Source: Prorocentrum cordatum (Eukaryota; Sar; Dinophyceae; Prorocentrales; Prorocentraceae). Taken from it: DNA of 64,000 bases. Each line of letters starts with the position of its first letter. Within the stretch, counting starts at the first letter, position 1. Below the pieces are notes generated by a model. That model had not been told where the DNA came from. It did not search any database and worked only from the letters and a program-made list of their open reading frames with translations. The stretch is taken from contig CAUYUJ010014613.1 of NCBI GenBank assembly GCA_963575745.1, positions 309,548 through 373,547 on the forward strand. Direction: 5' to 3'. Of the stretch, positions 41,117 through 51,594 are shown piece after piece. The translations under genes were made by a program, and so were the position numbers.

Positions 41117-41305
41117 TGTCGTGCACCCGCGATTTCGATTCTGGAGCGCAGGCGCACGCAGATTGTGCTATGGGAGTTGGTGGCGGCAGTTTGCGCTGTA
41201 AGAAGTTTAATCAAACATGGTCTCGAGGAGTGCGAGATTATTTTGTTTGTCGATTGCAATCCAGCCCTGCAAGCGCTCGTGCGCGGCGCAAGTAGGCAAA
41301 GCGAT
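41117..41305 (+). pseudogene. RNase H end of the RT gene interrupted by D
   Basis: Resumes the RT frame broken at 17072. TQIVLWELVAA carries the RNase H Glu and FVDCNPAL the third Asp, followed by RGASRQSD. The first RNase H Asp region is missing, so the gene was already deleted. Homology ends at about 41305, where the minisatellite begins. Confidence 0.7.
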
Positions 41306-43010
41306 CTCCAGGGCCACGACCGCTACCACGGCGACATCGACCACCACCGACGACGGCTTCGCCGGCGTCGGCTCCGACGGCGGCTTTGACACCACCTCCG
41401 ACGGCGGCCCCCGCGCCGAAGACTCCGACACGAGCTCCAGCCGCGACCCCGCGGCTGGTTCCGGCGGAGATGCCGATTGGCTTGGCGTTGCTCACGACGT
41501 CTGCGGCGTTGGCTCCGAAAGCAATTCCGACGGCAGCATCGACGAGGCTTTTGACGCCTACCTCGACAGCGGCACCGGCGCCGGCTCCGACAACGACACC
41601 GTCGGCGTCTCCGACGCCGACTCCGACGGCAGCCCCACGGCCGTACAGGTCGACGCTCCCGACGCCAGCTCCGAGGGCGACACCGGCGACATCTTCGGAG
41701 GAGACTTTGACGCCAGTTCCGACGGCGACCCCAGAGCCAGCTCGAGGGGCGACACCAGCGCCTACGCCGGCATGAACGCCAGCGCCGACACCGGCACCAG
41801 CGCCAGCATCGACGCCAGCGCTACGCCACCGTCGAGAACAGCACCGACGACTGCACCAACGCTGGCGCCCACGCGGGCATGAATGCCAGCGCCTACGCCA
41901 GCGCCAGCGGCGCCAGCATCGACGCCATCGCCAACGCCCGCGCCTACGCCGACACCAACGCCAGAGCCTGCGCCACCGTCGACGACACCACCGACGACAG
42001 CACCAACGCCCGCGCCTACGCTGGAATGAATGCCAGCGCCTACACCAGCACCAGCGCCAGCATCGACGCCAGCGCCAACGCCCGCGCCTGTGCCGGCACA
42101 AACGCCAGAGCCTACGCCACCATCGACGACAGCACCGACGACAGCACCAATGCCCGCGCCTACGCTGGCATGAATGCCAGCGCCTACACCAGCACCAGCG
42201 CCAGCATCGACGCCAGCGCCAACGCCCGCGCCTATGCCAGCACAAACGCCAGAGCCCACGCCACCGTCGACGACAGCAACGACGGCAACACCAACGCCCG
42301 CGCCTACGCCGGCATGAGCGCCAGCGCCTACGCCATCACCAGCGCCAGCATCGACGCCAGCACCAACGCCCGCGCCTACGCCGGCACCAACGCCAGAGCC
42401 TACGCCACCACCGACGACAGCACCGACGACAGCACCAACGCCGGCGCCTCGGTCGGCATGAACGCCAGTGCCTACACCAGCACCAGCGCCAGCATCGACG
42501 CCAGCGCCAACGCCCGCGCCTATGCCAGCACAAACGCCAGAGCCCACGCCACCGTCGACGACAGCAACGACGGCAGCACCAACGCCGGCGCCTACGCCGG
42601 CATGAGCGCCAGCGCCTACGCCACCACCAGCGCCAGCATCGACGCCAGCACCAACGCCCGCGCCTACGACAGCACCAACGCCAGAGCCTACGCCACTGTC
42701 CACGACAGCACCGGCGCGAGCACGACTACGACGACGAGTCCGAGCACGAACCAGTGCAAACAGCACTTCCAGCATCACCACGGGCATAACCAGTGCAATC
42801 AGCACGACCACACACAGACGACCAGCACCAGCGACATGGGCAACCAGCACGACCACCTGTGCAATGCCTACGACTGCCACGAGTACGAACACTACAGCGG
42901 CAACCACCGCCGATGCGGCGATTCCTACCACCAGCGCCGGCTCGGCTCCCACGACTGCGAGGACCAGCTCCTGGGCGCTTGCAACACCAGAGCCCCCGCG
43001 AGGCCACAAC
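41306..43010 (+). repeat. 144-bp minisatellite and flanking Pro/Thr-coding repeat
   Basis: From about 41880 to 42720 units of 144 bp repeat five to six times (starts near 42007, 42150, 42294, 42438, 42582), preceded by degenerate related sequence. One frame encodes Asn/Ala/Ser-rich repeats without stops (41879-43015), another Pro/Thr/Ala-rich repeats with one TGA per unit, and the minus strand Gly/Ala/Val-rich repeats. No domain is recognisable, so no gene is called. Confidence 0.75.
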
Positions 43011-43986
43011 ACTAGTTCAGCCGAGCTTTACTTTCACCAGCACCTCCGCTCTTGCGCCGCATGCGCGTCGGGAGCGGCATGCACTTCTGCGTGCCCATGT
43101 GGATTCCCATCTCCCGTCTCTCAATGGCCAGCGCGCTGCCTTTCGCATGGGGCCTCACTCGCTCTCGGTGGGGTGCGCAGTATCCTCCAACGAGCCCCCG
43201 CGCTCCTCGCAGCTCTCCCAATCGCGGCTCCTTCGGTCATGTTATGGGCCGTGACGGGGCAGGTCCTGAGCTCCACGCTCGGGGCGGCGCTTCCCGTCCC
43301 CGTGCACCCGGCGTTGCTCCTCGCCTCCGCCTGCGTGTCCCCAGCTTCTCTCGAGGTCGTCGTCTATGGGGCCATGGTGCACGGCGGACCCGCGCAGCGG
43401 GGCTTGGCAGCGATCTGCGCGACGGCTCTCGCTCACGACTTCCACGTCCGACGCCCCCTGTGCGAGGCTTTGACGCTGGCTTCCACGGCGGCCCTCAGTC
43501 CAGCGTGGTTCTGCCCAACGAGCCCCGCTGCTTGGGCCGGCCAGGTGGTCCTCCTCGTTCGGGCGGTCACCACGCCTGCTTTCCCCGCTTCGGATGGCAT
43601 CTGCGCCACGTGCCAATGGGAGACTAATTGGTGCACGTGCCGGCGGGGCGGTTCCTGCAGCCCTCAGCGTCCGAGCGCCGCGGCGGCTTCCTCTGCCTCT
43701 GCTGGCCTAGCGAGGCAGGAGGTCCACGTGAGCAACGCGCGAGAGCCCCGGGGAGCTCCCCTGGGCGACACCTCCGGCGCAACCCGACTGATGGGGATGA
43801 GCCGCTCCTGGTCGTGGGACTCGGCGGGTTGAATCTCGACCCTGCCAGGGACATGCATGTGGACGCGGGGATTCCTTTGGAGGAACAGCGCCGGGCCGAG
43901 GCTCTCAACCGCCCCCGGCCAGCGCTCCTGGGGAGGGCGCCCCGCCGCACGGGGCTCCACAGGCAGCGCCGCCAGCCGGGCAAGAG
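43011..43986 (+). other. Region upstream of the LINE zinc-finger frame; unrecognised
   Basis: GC-rich. An open frame reaching 43832 contains hydrophobic, Ala/Val/Leu-rich stretches and several Cys pairs but no recognised domain; other frames are open too. It could be the N-terminal part of the LINE protein or its 5' region. Confidence 0.35.
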
Positions 43987-44784
43987 ATGCCAGCCCCCCC
44001 TCCCCCGGCGCCCGATCCTGGTCACCAGCGCAGGGTTCCTGCCCGCGTCCGGGTGCACTGCCCCGTCCCTGGGTGCCCGCGCGGCGACGCCGCGTCCTCC
44101 GCCGGCTGGGGGGACCGCCAGAGCATGCGCCAGCACCTGAACGAGCACGCCGCCGGGCGGTTCCCTGGGCTGCAACCAATCCCACCCGAGTACCTGCAAG
44201 AGCACTGGTTGGAGCAATGCTCGGTCTGCCAACAATTCTTGTCGACGCACTTCGGCGGCATCTGCCCGCGTTGCAGCCCTGCCGCGCGCGCGGCCGCAGC
44301 CGTGGCAGCCGCCGCTCCCGCCGCCGGCGGCCAACCGCGCAGCGAGCCCGCGGGTCTCCCCTCCCTCCGGGAAGCTTTCTCCAAGCGCTGCACCACCAAG
44401 CGCTACGTCCCGAAGGGCGCCCGGGACCTCTGGGCACGGTGCTTAGTGCAGACGGTGGCCCAGACCGTGCACAACAACTCCGAGGCTGCGTGGACAGAGC
44501 TTGCGATGCTCCCGAAATGCGCCCTGCGCCCTCGCACCCGTGGCGGCCGAGGCAGCAGGGCGGCTGGCGAAGCGCAGACCAAGGCGCTGTGCCGGCGCTG
44601 GCTGGACGGGGAGCGGGCCTCCGTGTGGGCCGAGGCAGTCGAGGCTCGCGCTGCCAAGCACGCCTCGCCAGCCTCCCAGCGAGCGGAGAGGTGCGTGCAG
44701 CTCGCCGCAGGCGCCCAGTACTCCAAGAGCTGCTCGGCTCTGACCAGCGAGCCGCCCGTGGAGGTCACCACCGACGTCGTTGAT
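43987..44784 (+). pseudogene. LINE ORF, N-terminal zinc-finger part
   Basis: About 266 codons, Pro-rich at the start. It contains a C2H2-type finger (CPVPGC ... MRQHLNEH) and a second CSVC ... CPRC pair, then a Lys/Arg/Ala-rich helical region ending SALTSEPP, typical of sequence that precedes the RT domain in zinc-finger LINE proteins. It is interrupted at about 44784 by a YR-element composite. The RT domain resumes at about 49262. Confidence 0.65.
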
Positions 44785-44824
44785 CGGCCCTTAAATCACT
44801 TGTTATTTTATGGGCGGGAAAATG
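44781..44824 (+). other. Left-end module, epsilon type (left arm missing)
   Basis: TCGGCCCTTAAAT ... ATTTTATGGGC imperfect palindrome followed by GAAAATG at 44818-44824. Left of it is LINE sequence (GTTGA) instead of GATTTTC. Confidence 0.55.
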
Positions 44825-46127
44825 GACGAAGATGGCCAAAGCCATTATATTAGCCACGGCTTTGCGTGGTACGCGCCGTGGCAGACGTTCTGCAATTTCT
44901 TGTTGTTCTTGCGGGAACGTGCGTCCCAGGACGCTCCCATGTGCTCTGGCGCCTCCGTCGGGGGGCAGCGGTGTCGTCTCGTCGTCGCGTCTGTCTTGTC
45001 TGTCGTGTCCTGTCTGTCCCGTCGGTCTGGTCTGTCTGTCTCGTGGTTGCGTCTCCTGGGCACTGGCTGCCGCAGGCAGTCGACGCCAGGGGAGCGCCGG
45101 ACACTGCGGGTTTACCCGCGCTCGCGCAAGCCTCGCCGAGGCAGGAGGCGTGCGCCAAGCACTGCGGGTTCACCCGCGCTGCGGCGCTGCCTTGCGCAGG
45201 CTTGGGCAGGAGGCGTGCAGCGCACGGTCGTTCAGGCGCGTGCAGCCGCACTGGCGCGCAGGCGCAGAGACGCGCGCAGAAGCAAAGGGACAAAGAAGCG
45301 GTCAGAAGGGCGCAGAACCGCGCAGCATCGAGAGGGGTGCGCTGGGCACGCAGGAGTGCGCATGGCCGCCCAGTATTGGCACGCAGAAGTGCGCACTGGT
45401 GCGGCGGAGGCGCGTATTCCGTAGTAAAGCGCAGAGAGCGCACAGGCGCGTAGAGGCACGCCGCGGCGCGCGCCGTGCGTTGTCGCGCGGCGCAGAAGCA
45501 AGCTGCGCGCCGAAGCGCGCGGGCCCGCGGAGCGGGGCAGACGGAAGCGCGCAGCAGCGCGAAACGTGTGCGAAGGCGCGTGGAAACGCTCAGTAGGGCG
45601 CAGGCGCACAGGCGCCCACAAGGCGCAGACGCACACGGGCGCCCGGGGCAGGTTTCCCGCTCCCGCGCCCAGACGGGTAATCTCAAAACAATTCCACGCC
45701 CGGCGCGCCCGGAAGTGCAATCTAGGTGTGCGGAGGCGCGCTAAGGCGCACGGGCGCGCTGAGACGCGCGGTGTCGCACAGGGGCTCGCAGTGTCGCGGG
45801 CGCAACCAAATGCGCGCAGAGATTCGAACGCGCTGCAGACGCGCGCGTAGGAACGCAGAGCAGAGAGGCGCGCAGCAGGCGTGCAGGCGGCAGGCACGTT
45901 CGCGCTGAAGCGAGGTTCGGCGCCCGCTGGCGCGGACCCTTGTGGCAGCTGCGTGAACCAGCTCTGTCCTTGCAATGGGCGCGACGGATTCCAACAAAGC
46001 TTCCTCAGCAGCTGCTGGGCTGGTCTCTGGGTGCAATGGGCGCTAGGGTGTTCCCAGGCGCCCAGCCCAGCAGCAGGCTTTTGCCTTCGCCCACTGTTCC
46101 TGCGGTGGACAGCCTGAGGAGATTTTC
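44785..46127 (+). mobile_element. Epsilon-family YR element, gene-less (A1, GCGCA array, B1)
   Basis: A1 44785 to about 45225, a GCGCA array at about 45225-45930, then B1 ending in GATTTTC at 46121-46127. No gag, RT or YR gene is present, so it is a non-autonomous copy. About 400 bp of A1 (44820-45220) recurs inverted at 46905-47318. Confidence 0.55.
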
Positions 46128-46168
46128 TCGGCCCTTAAATCACTTGTTATTTTATGGGCGGGAAAATC
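46121..46168 (+). other. GATTTTC-palindrome-GAAAATC module, epsilon type
   Basis: Arms at 46121-46127 and 46162-46168 around GGCCCTTAAAT ... ATTTTATGGGC. An alpha element in minus orientation is inserted at the right arm. Confidence 0.7.
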
Positions 46169-46740
46169 ATTGCGGCCGCCAAGCCCTCGTATGTGCAGAA
46201 AAATGGCCGGCGCCCCCAAGTCGGCGGGCTTGGCGCCAGAGGCCTCCAAGTCGGTAGGCGTGGCAAGCCAGAGGTCCCAAGTCGGCGGACATGGCTGTGC
46301 AAGAGCGGCAGGACGACACTCCCAGCGGTCAAGGCGACGAGGAGCGGCAAGAATCGACTAGCTTTCGACGCTGCTTCCTCCAGGAAGCTCAAGCGACGAG
46401 GACAACGGACACGCCTAGGCAACGAGGAACGCGGGCTGTGGCGACGAGGAGCGCGGGTAAGCCTCGAGAAACCCCACGCCAGCAGAGCCACGCCCAGGAG
46501 CTTACCTCCGCCGTTCCACGGAATCGCCGGCCTGCCCAGGACTACTAGCCCGCGAGGCAGGCGAAGAGGCATAGAGGCGAAGAAGGAAGGAGAAAACAAT
46601 GCGAGAGCTTGCTCCTGATGATTTTCCTGTGACGGAAACAAGTTTACGCGCCATGAAAATCATTGCGGCCGCCAAGCCCTCGTATGTGCAGAAAAATGGC
46701 CGGCGCCCCGCGCCAGCAAGGGGCGCGTGGACAGCCGGAA
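46169..46740 (-). mobile_element. Alpha-family right end (B1-A2-B2), inserted in the epsilon module
   Basis: On the minus strand: B1 (about 46740-46662), module, A2 (about 46654-46216), B2 (about 46215-46169). The two B pieces share ATTGCGGCCGCCAAGCCC at 46169 and 46662. B2 abuts the GAAAATC of epsilon at 46162-46168. Confidence 0.6.
46620..46661 (-). other. GATTTTC-palindrome-GAAAATC module, alpha type, inverted
   Basis: Arms at 46620-46626 and 46655-46661. It differs from the other alpha copies by GACGG in place of GGCGG. Confidence 0.65.
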
Positions 46741-47318
46741 GGCTGGCGGGATCCACGGCTTGGCGGCTGCGCGGGTGCTTCCGGCTCATCTGTGAAAATC
46801 TCCTCAGGCTGTCCACCGCAGGAACAGTGGGCGAAGGCAAAAGCCTGCTGCTGGCCAGACCCAGCGGACAGCCTGAAGCGCTGCGCCCAGCAGCTGGGCG
46901 GGTGGGAGTGGCAATGCGTGCGCTGCACGCCTCCTGCCCAAGCCTGCGCAAGGCAGCGCCGCAGCGCGGGTGAACCCGCAGTGCTTGGCGCACGCCTCCT
47001 GCCTCGGCGAGGCTTGCGCGAGCGCGGGTAAACCCGCAGTGTCCGGCGCTCCCCTGGCGTCGACTGCCTGCGGCAGCCAGTGCCCAGGAGACGCAACCAC
47101 GAGACAGACAGACCAGACCGACGGGACGGACACGACAGACAAGACAGACGCGACGACGAGACGACACCGCTGCCCCCCGACGGAGGCGCCAGAGCACATG
47201 GGAGCGTCCTGGGACGCACGTTCCCGCAAGAACAACAAGAAATTGCAGAACGTCTGCTACGGCGCGTACCACGCAAAGCCGTGGCTAATATAATTAATGG
47301 CTTTGGCCATCTTCGTCC
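46741..47318 (-). mobile_element. Inverted epsilon fragment
   Basis: GAAAATC at 46795-46801 and the following CTGTCCACCGCAGGAACAG are the inverse of the epsilon B1 end (46085-46127). 46905-47318 is the inverse of 44820-45220. Together with 44785-46127 this forms a large inverted repeat. No gene. Confidence 0.5.
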
Positions 47319-47359
47319 ATTTTCATGGCGCGTAAACTTGTTTCCGTCACAGGAAAATC
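47318..47359 (+). other. Left-end module, alpha type
   Basis: CATTTTC (47318-47324, from the epsilon target), the alpha palindrome and GAAAATC at 47353-47359. Confidence 0.65.
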
Positions 47360-49261
47360 ATCAGGAGCAAGCTCTCGCATTGTTTTCTCCTTCCTTCTTC
47401 GCCTCTATGCCTCTTCGCCTGCCTCGCGGGCTAGTAGTCCTGGGCAGGCCGGCGATTCCGTGGAACGGCGGAGGTAAGCTCCTGGGCGTGGCTCTGCTGG
47501 CGTGGGGTTTCTCGAGGCTTACCCGCGCTCCTCGTCGCCACAGCCCGCAGCTCCTCGTTGCCTAGGCGTGTCCGTTGTCCTCGTCGCTTGAGCTTCCTGG
47601 AGGAAGCAGCGTCGAAAGCTAGTCGATTCTTGCCGCTCCTCGTCGCCTTGACCGCTGGGAGTGTCGCCCTGCCGCTCTTGCACAGCCATGTCCGCCGACT
47701 TGGGACCTCTGGCTTGCCACGCCTACCGACTTGGAGGCCTCTGGCGCCAAGCCCGCCGACTTGGGGGCCTCTGGCATGGGTCCCTGCCTTCTCGCGGGCA
47801 AACCCAGGGTCCCTGTCTTCTCGCGGACAAACCCAAGCCCTAAGGGCTGTTTCCCTTCGGGCCTTTGCCTTTTCGCGGGCAAACCTAGGCTTCCTGCTTT
47901 CTCGCGGACAAGTGCTGCTTCAAGAGCGTGATGCTCTCTGGCGGGAGCGCTCTGTCTGGCGCGCCCGCGCTCGTCGCCACCCTGGCCGCCGAGAGGACAT
48001 CCTCAGCCATGTCCGCCGACTTAGAGACCTCTGGCTTGCCACGCCTGCCGATTTGGAGGCCTCTGGCGCCAAGCCCGCCGACTTGGGGGCCTCTGGCATG
48101 GTGGGTCCCTGCCTTTTCGCGGGCAAACCCAGGGTCGTGTCTTGTCGCGGACAAACGCAAGCCCTAAGGGCTGTTTCTCACCGCGCCTGCGCGCCGTCTC
48201 TGGCCCACCCGCATACCACCCTCGCAGCTTTCGCCGGTGCCCTGTCTTGGCTGGGAGTCTCGGATTGAGATCCAGAAGATCCCAGCCAGGCAGCGCTTCC
48301 CTCAAGCCCAGCCAGGCAGTCGCGCAAGTGCGCACGCGCAAAACGCACAGAAGGACCACAATTGCGCAGCGGCGCGCGGAACGCGCTGACGCGCAGGGAC
48401 GCGCAGCGTCGCGCAGACGCGCACATGCAAGCAGCGGCACGCGGAAACGCGCGAGCGCAGAGACATCGCAGAGGCGGCAGCGGAGCGCACATGCGCAAGA
48501 GGCGCGCAAAATCGTCCACATAGCGCTCAGCAGCACGCAGTGCGCACGGACGCGCAGAGACGCGCGAGCGTGGAACAGCGTGCCGAGGTGCGCAGATATT
48601 CGCGCTCATAGGTAAGGGACGCAGAGTGTCGCGCGGACGTGCGCACAGGTGCGAAGACGCGCGATGCTCGAAGAAATGAGCAGTAGCGCGCACGGAGACG
48701 CTGAAACGCGCGCAAGCGCGCAGAGGCGCGGAGTGCAGAAGCGCGCGGGAACGCGTGCCGAAGTGCACGTGCGCACAGGCGGCGCGCACAAGTTCAGAAG
48801 CGCGCGCAAGCGCGCGGATGCACGCATATGTCCAAAGGCGCGCCATAAGTGTACAGGAGCGCAGACGCGCAAAGATGCGCGTCTTGGCATGCAATGGCTT
48901 GTTGCAGCGCGCCGCAGCAGACGAAGTCGCGCAGTGGTGCGCAAACGCGCACGCACGCTGAGAAGCGCGAGCGGTCGCGCATGCAGAGCGCAAACGAGCA
49001 CACAAGCGCTGAGGACAAGACAGGCATGGCTGCGCCAGCGGACATTGGCCGCGGGGGAAAATGCGCGTCACCGCGCACATTGGCCGCGGGGTGCAGAAGC
49101 ACACGCATCAGTAAGCAGCTGGCAGCGTTGACGCTGATCGTGTGCATTGGGTGACGAATTTTCACGATTGCATCGCAAGCTGCTGCGCTGTCTGGCGTCT
49201 TCTGGTGCATTGGGAGTCTCGGATTGAGATCCAGAAGATCCCAGCCAGGCAGCGCTTCCCT
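47325..49261 (+). mobile_element. Alpha-family non-autonomous YR element
   Basis: A1 (47325 to about 48240), GCGCA array (48305-49130, matching about 950-1720), and a B repeat (about 49131-49261) that is cut by LINE sequence at 49262. No gene lies between A1 and B, so this appears to be the compact gene-less form of the alpha family. Confidence 0.6.
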
Positions 49262-49991
49262 CTGCTGCCCTGCAGATGGACGGGGACGCGGTCCGTCTGG
49301 AGGTGCGGGCCTTCCCCCGGCGCGCGGCCGCCGGGCCAACGGGCCTCCGGCCCCAACACCTCAAAGACGCACTGCTCAACGCGGCCCACAGGGACGAGGT
49401 CACCGACCAGCTCCGGAACCTTGTCAACCTCTGCGCCAGGGGGCAGGCCCCGCCGACCGTGTCCGAGTACTTCGCGGGCGCCTCTCTCGTGGCCCTGCCG
49501 CAGAAGGACGGAGGCCTGCGCCCTGTTTCCGTCGGGGAGGTGCTCTGGCGCCTCGTCGGCAAGTGCTTCTGCCACGAGGTTGCCGACGCCGCGCGCGACG
49601 GACTGGCTCCCCTCCAGATCGGCGTCGCGGTTCCTGGCGGCACCGAGGCGGCGGTGCACGTCGCGCGCCAGCGGTGGACCCACAACCTCGGGGACCGGGG
49701 AAAGGTGTTTGTGAAGCTGGACTTGTCCAACGCCTTCAACACCCTGGACAGGCAGGCTCTGCTCCGCGCGGTCCACGCAGAGTTTCCCGGGCTGGCACCC
49801 TGTGCCGACTGGTGCTACTCCCAACCGTCAACTCTCTTCCTCGGCAAACAGACAGTCCGCTCCGAGTGCGGGGTGCAGCAGGGCGACCCCCTGAGGCCAC
49901 CACTGTTCTCCCTAGCACTACAGCGCGCCGCCGGGGCCGCCCTTCGCGCGCCGCGCCACGGCGCCGACGGCGCCGTCGACCTGAGTTTTTT
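49262..49991 (+). pseudogene. LINE reverse transcriptase fragment
   Basis: About 240 codons of a non-LTR RT: GPTGLRPQHL, LVALPQKDGGLRPVSVG, motif A KLDLSNAFNTLD, and motif B GVQQGDPLRPPLF. It is cut at DLSFF, just before the expected YxDD motif C, by element E at TTTTTTC (49985-49991). It probably continues the ORF of 43987-44784, with about 40 residues lost at the earlier insertion. Confidence 0.8.
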
Positions 49992-50027
49992 CATGATTCA
50001 TAAACTCGTTTATGCTGCAGGAAAACC
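49985..50027 (+). other. Left-end module of element E, gamma type
   Basis: TTTTTTC at 49985-49991, perfect CATAAAC-TC-GTTTATG palindrome, CTGCAG and GAAAACC at 50021-50027. Confidence 0.7.
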
Positions 50028-50732
50028 GTGAGGAGCAGCCCCACGTGTGTTTGCCTCCACTCCTCAATTCCTGCGCGCTCAATGCCTGCGCAGCGGGCTG
50101 CGGTGTCGGCGGCCGGCGGTTTCTGCGCGAAGCGGCGGAAGTATGCTCACCTTGCTCTGTTCGTGTGTACTCTGGTGCGGTCTCGCATGGCGGTTCGCCC
50201 GCGCTGCTCGGGTCTCGTCTGCTGGGCCGATCGTGTCTCGCAGTTCTTCTGTTGCTGCTCCCGTGCGCTGGCTCCATGAAGCCAGATCGAGAATGCTCGC
50301 TGATAAGAGCAGCGGCAAAACAAAACTCGCTGACAGCGGCTGCACAAACAAGACAGGCTCCCTGATAGGAGCGGCGCGTCCGAAGCTCCCTGAAAGGAGC
50401 TGCGCCTGCGTGCTCCCTGATAGGAGCCAGCGGGCCCAGCGCTCCCTGAAAGGAGCTGCGCCTGCGTTCTCCCCGACAGGAGCGGCGCCCTAAAGCTCCC
50501 TTTCGCGTGTTCCCTGACAGGAGCAGCGGCCGAAAACTCCTCGACGGGAGCGGCGCCTCAAAGCTCCCTGATAGGAGCGGCGCTTCAAAGCTCCCTGACA
50601 GGAGCGGCCCCCCAGAACAGAAGTTCGCCGAAGGGGGCGGCGCCCAATGCTCCCTGAAAGGAGCTGCGCCTGTGCGCTCCTCGACAGGAGCGCTGCCCGC
50701 CAGAGCTCCTTCTGTGCTCCCCGACAGGAGCA
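49992..50732 (+). repeat. A1 of element E with short-hairpin array
   Basis: 741 bp matching 57807-58547. The right half (about 50380-50732) is an array of about a dozen GCTCC-(CTGATA/CTGAAA/CCGACA)-GGAGC hairpins spaced by GCGGCGC-like linkers. Confidence 0.8.
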
Positions 50733-51131
50733 GCACCCCCAGGCTCCCTGAAAGGAGCTGCGCTTGTGTGCTCCCAGACAGGAGCGGCCCCCCCAAAGCT
50801 CTATAGCAGGAGTCGCGCCTGCGTGCCTCCTGGGGCGGTTCCGTGGCGCTGCGCCGGCGCGCTCCCCAGCAACAGCCTGGCGGCTGTCTGCCAATTTTCT
50901 GCGTTCTGCGTTCTGGTGCGCAGGCGCGCGCAGATTCGCAATCTGAGCGCTTCCGGGCGTCCGAGTGCCCAGAATTGCATTCTGTGCTCGTTTCTGCGCT
51001 CTGGTGCCAGGCGCACCCTGTTTCGCAATCTGAGCGCGACTTGGCGCTCTTGGGCGCCCGCGCGCCCAGAATTGCATCCTGAGCTCGTTTCTGCGTTCTG
51101 ATGCCAGGGCGCACCCAGATTCGCAATGTGA
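50733..51131 (+). repeat. Palindrome array in the element E leader
   Basis: Further hairpins, then alternating CAGATTCGCAATCTG and CAGAATTGCATTCTG units to about 51131. No gene. Confidence 0.65.
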
Positions 51132-51531
51132 GCGCGACTCAGCGCTCCTGCGCGGCGGCCCGTGGTAGGAGCGGCGCCTCCGAAGCTCCGTGAAAGCACC
51201 TGCGTGCTCCGGAAACAGCCTGGCGGCTGTCTGCCAGCCTGACTTGCATTCGGAGCGCAACTGCGCGCTTTCTGGCCCTGGCGGGTCCAGATTCGCATTC
51301 TGACGCGCAGGTCGCGCATTCTGTGATGCCGTCCTCAGATGCGCAGTCTGTGCGTGGATCCGCGGAGCGGTGCGCTCACCGTGAATTGCACATGGAACGA
51401 GAATCTGCGAATTCCGGCCGCGCCTAGATTTCAGCGCTGAAACTGTCAGTGCGTGGAAGGCGGATAGCAGTTTGTGCCATTTGGGCCTCGCGAATGTTGT
51501 GCTTCGCGCAATTGGGGTTTCGGGGTCGGAT

Positions 51532-51594
51532 GTGTGCAGGCGGCAGAAGCTAGTCCTTGATGGGGGGGGATTGGCTAACCCCCCACCTGCACAC
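51532..51594 (+). promoter_or_regulatory. Conserved leader stem-loop 1 (element E)
   Basis: GTGTGCAGG/CCTGCACAC outer stem, G8/C6 inner stem around ATTGGCTAA. Confidence 0.6.

Noticed and set aside
41762-43012. 416-codon minus-strand frame rich in Gly, Ala and Val
   Set aside because: It is a by-product of the 144-bp minisatellite; all frames are long there and no domain is visible.
50380-50800. CRISPR-like array of short palindromic repeats
   Set aside because: Units and spacers are both repetitive, the repeat is a 5-bp stem, no cas gene is present and the context is eukaryotic.
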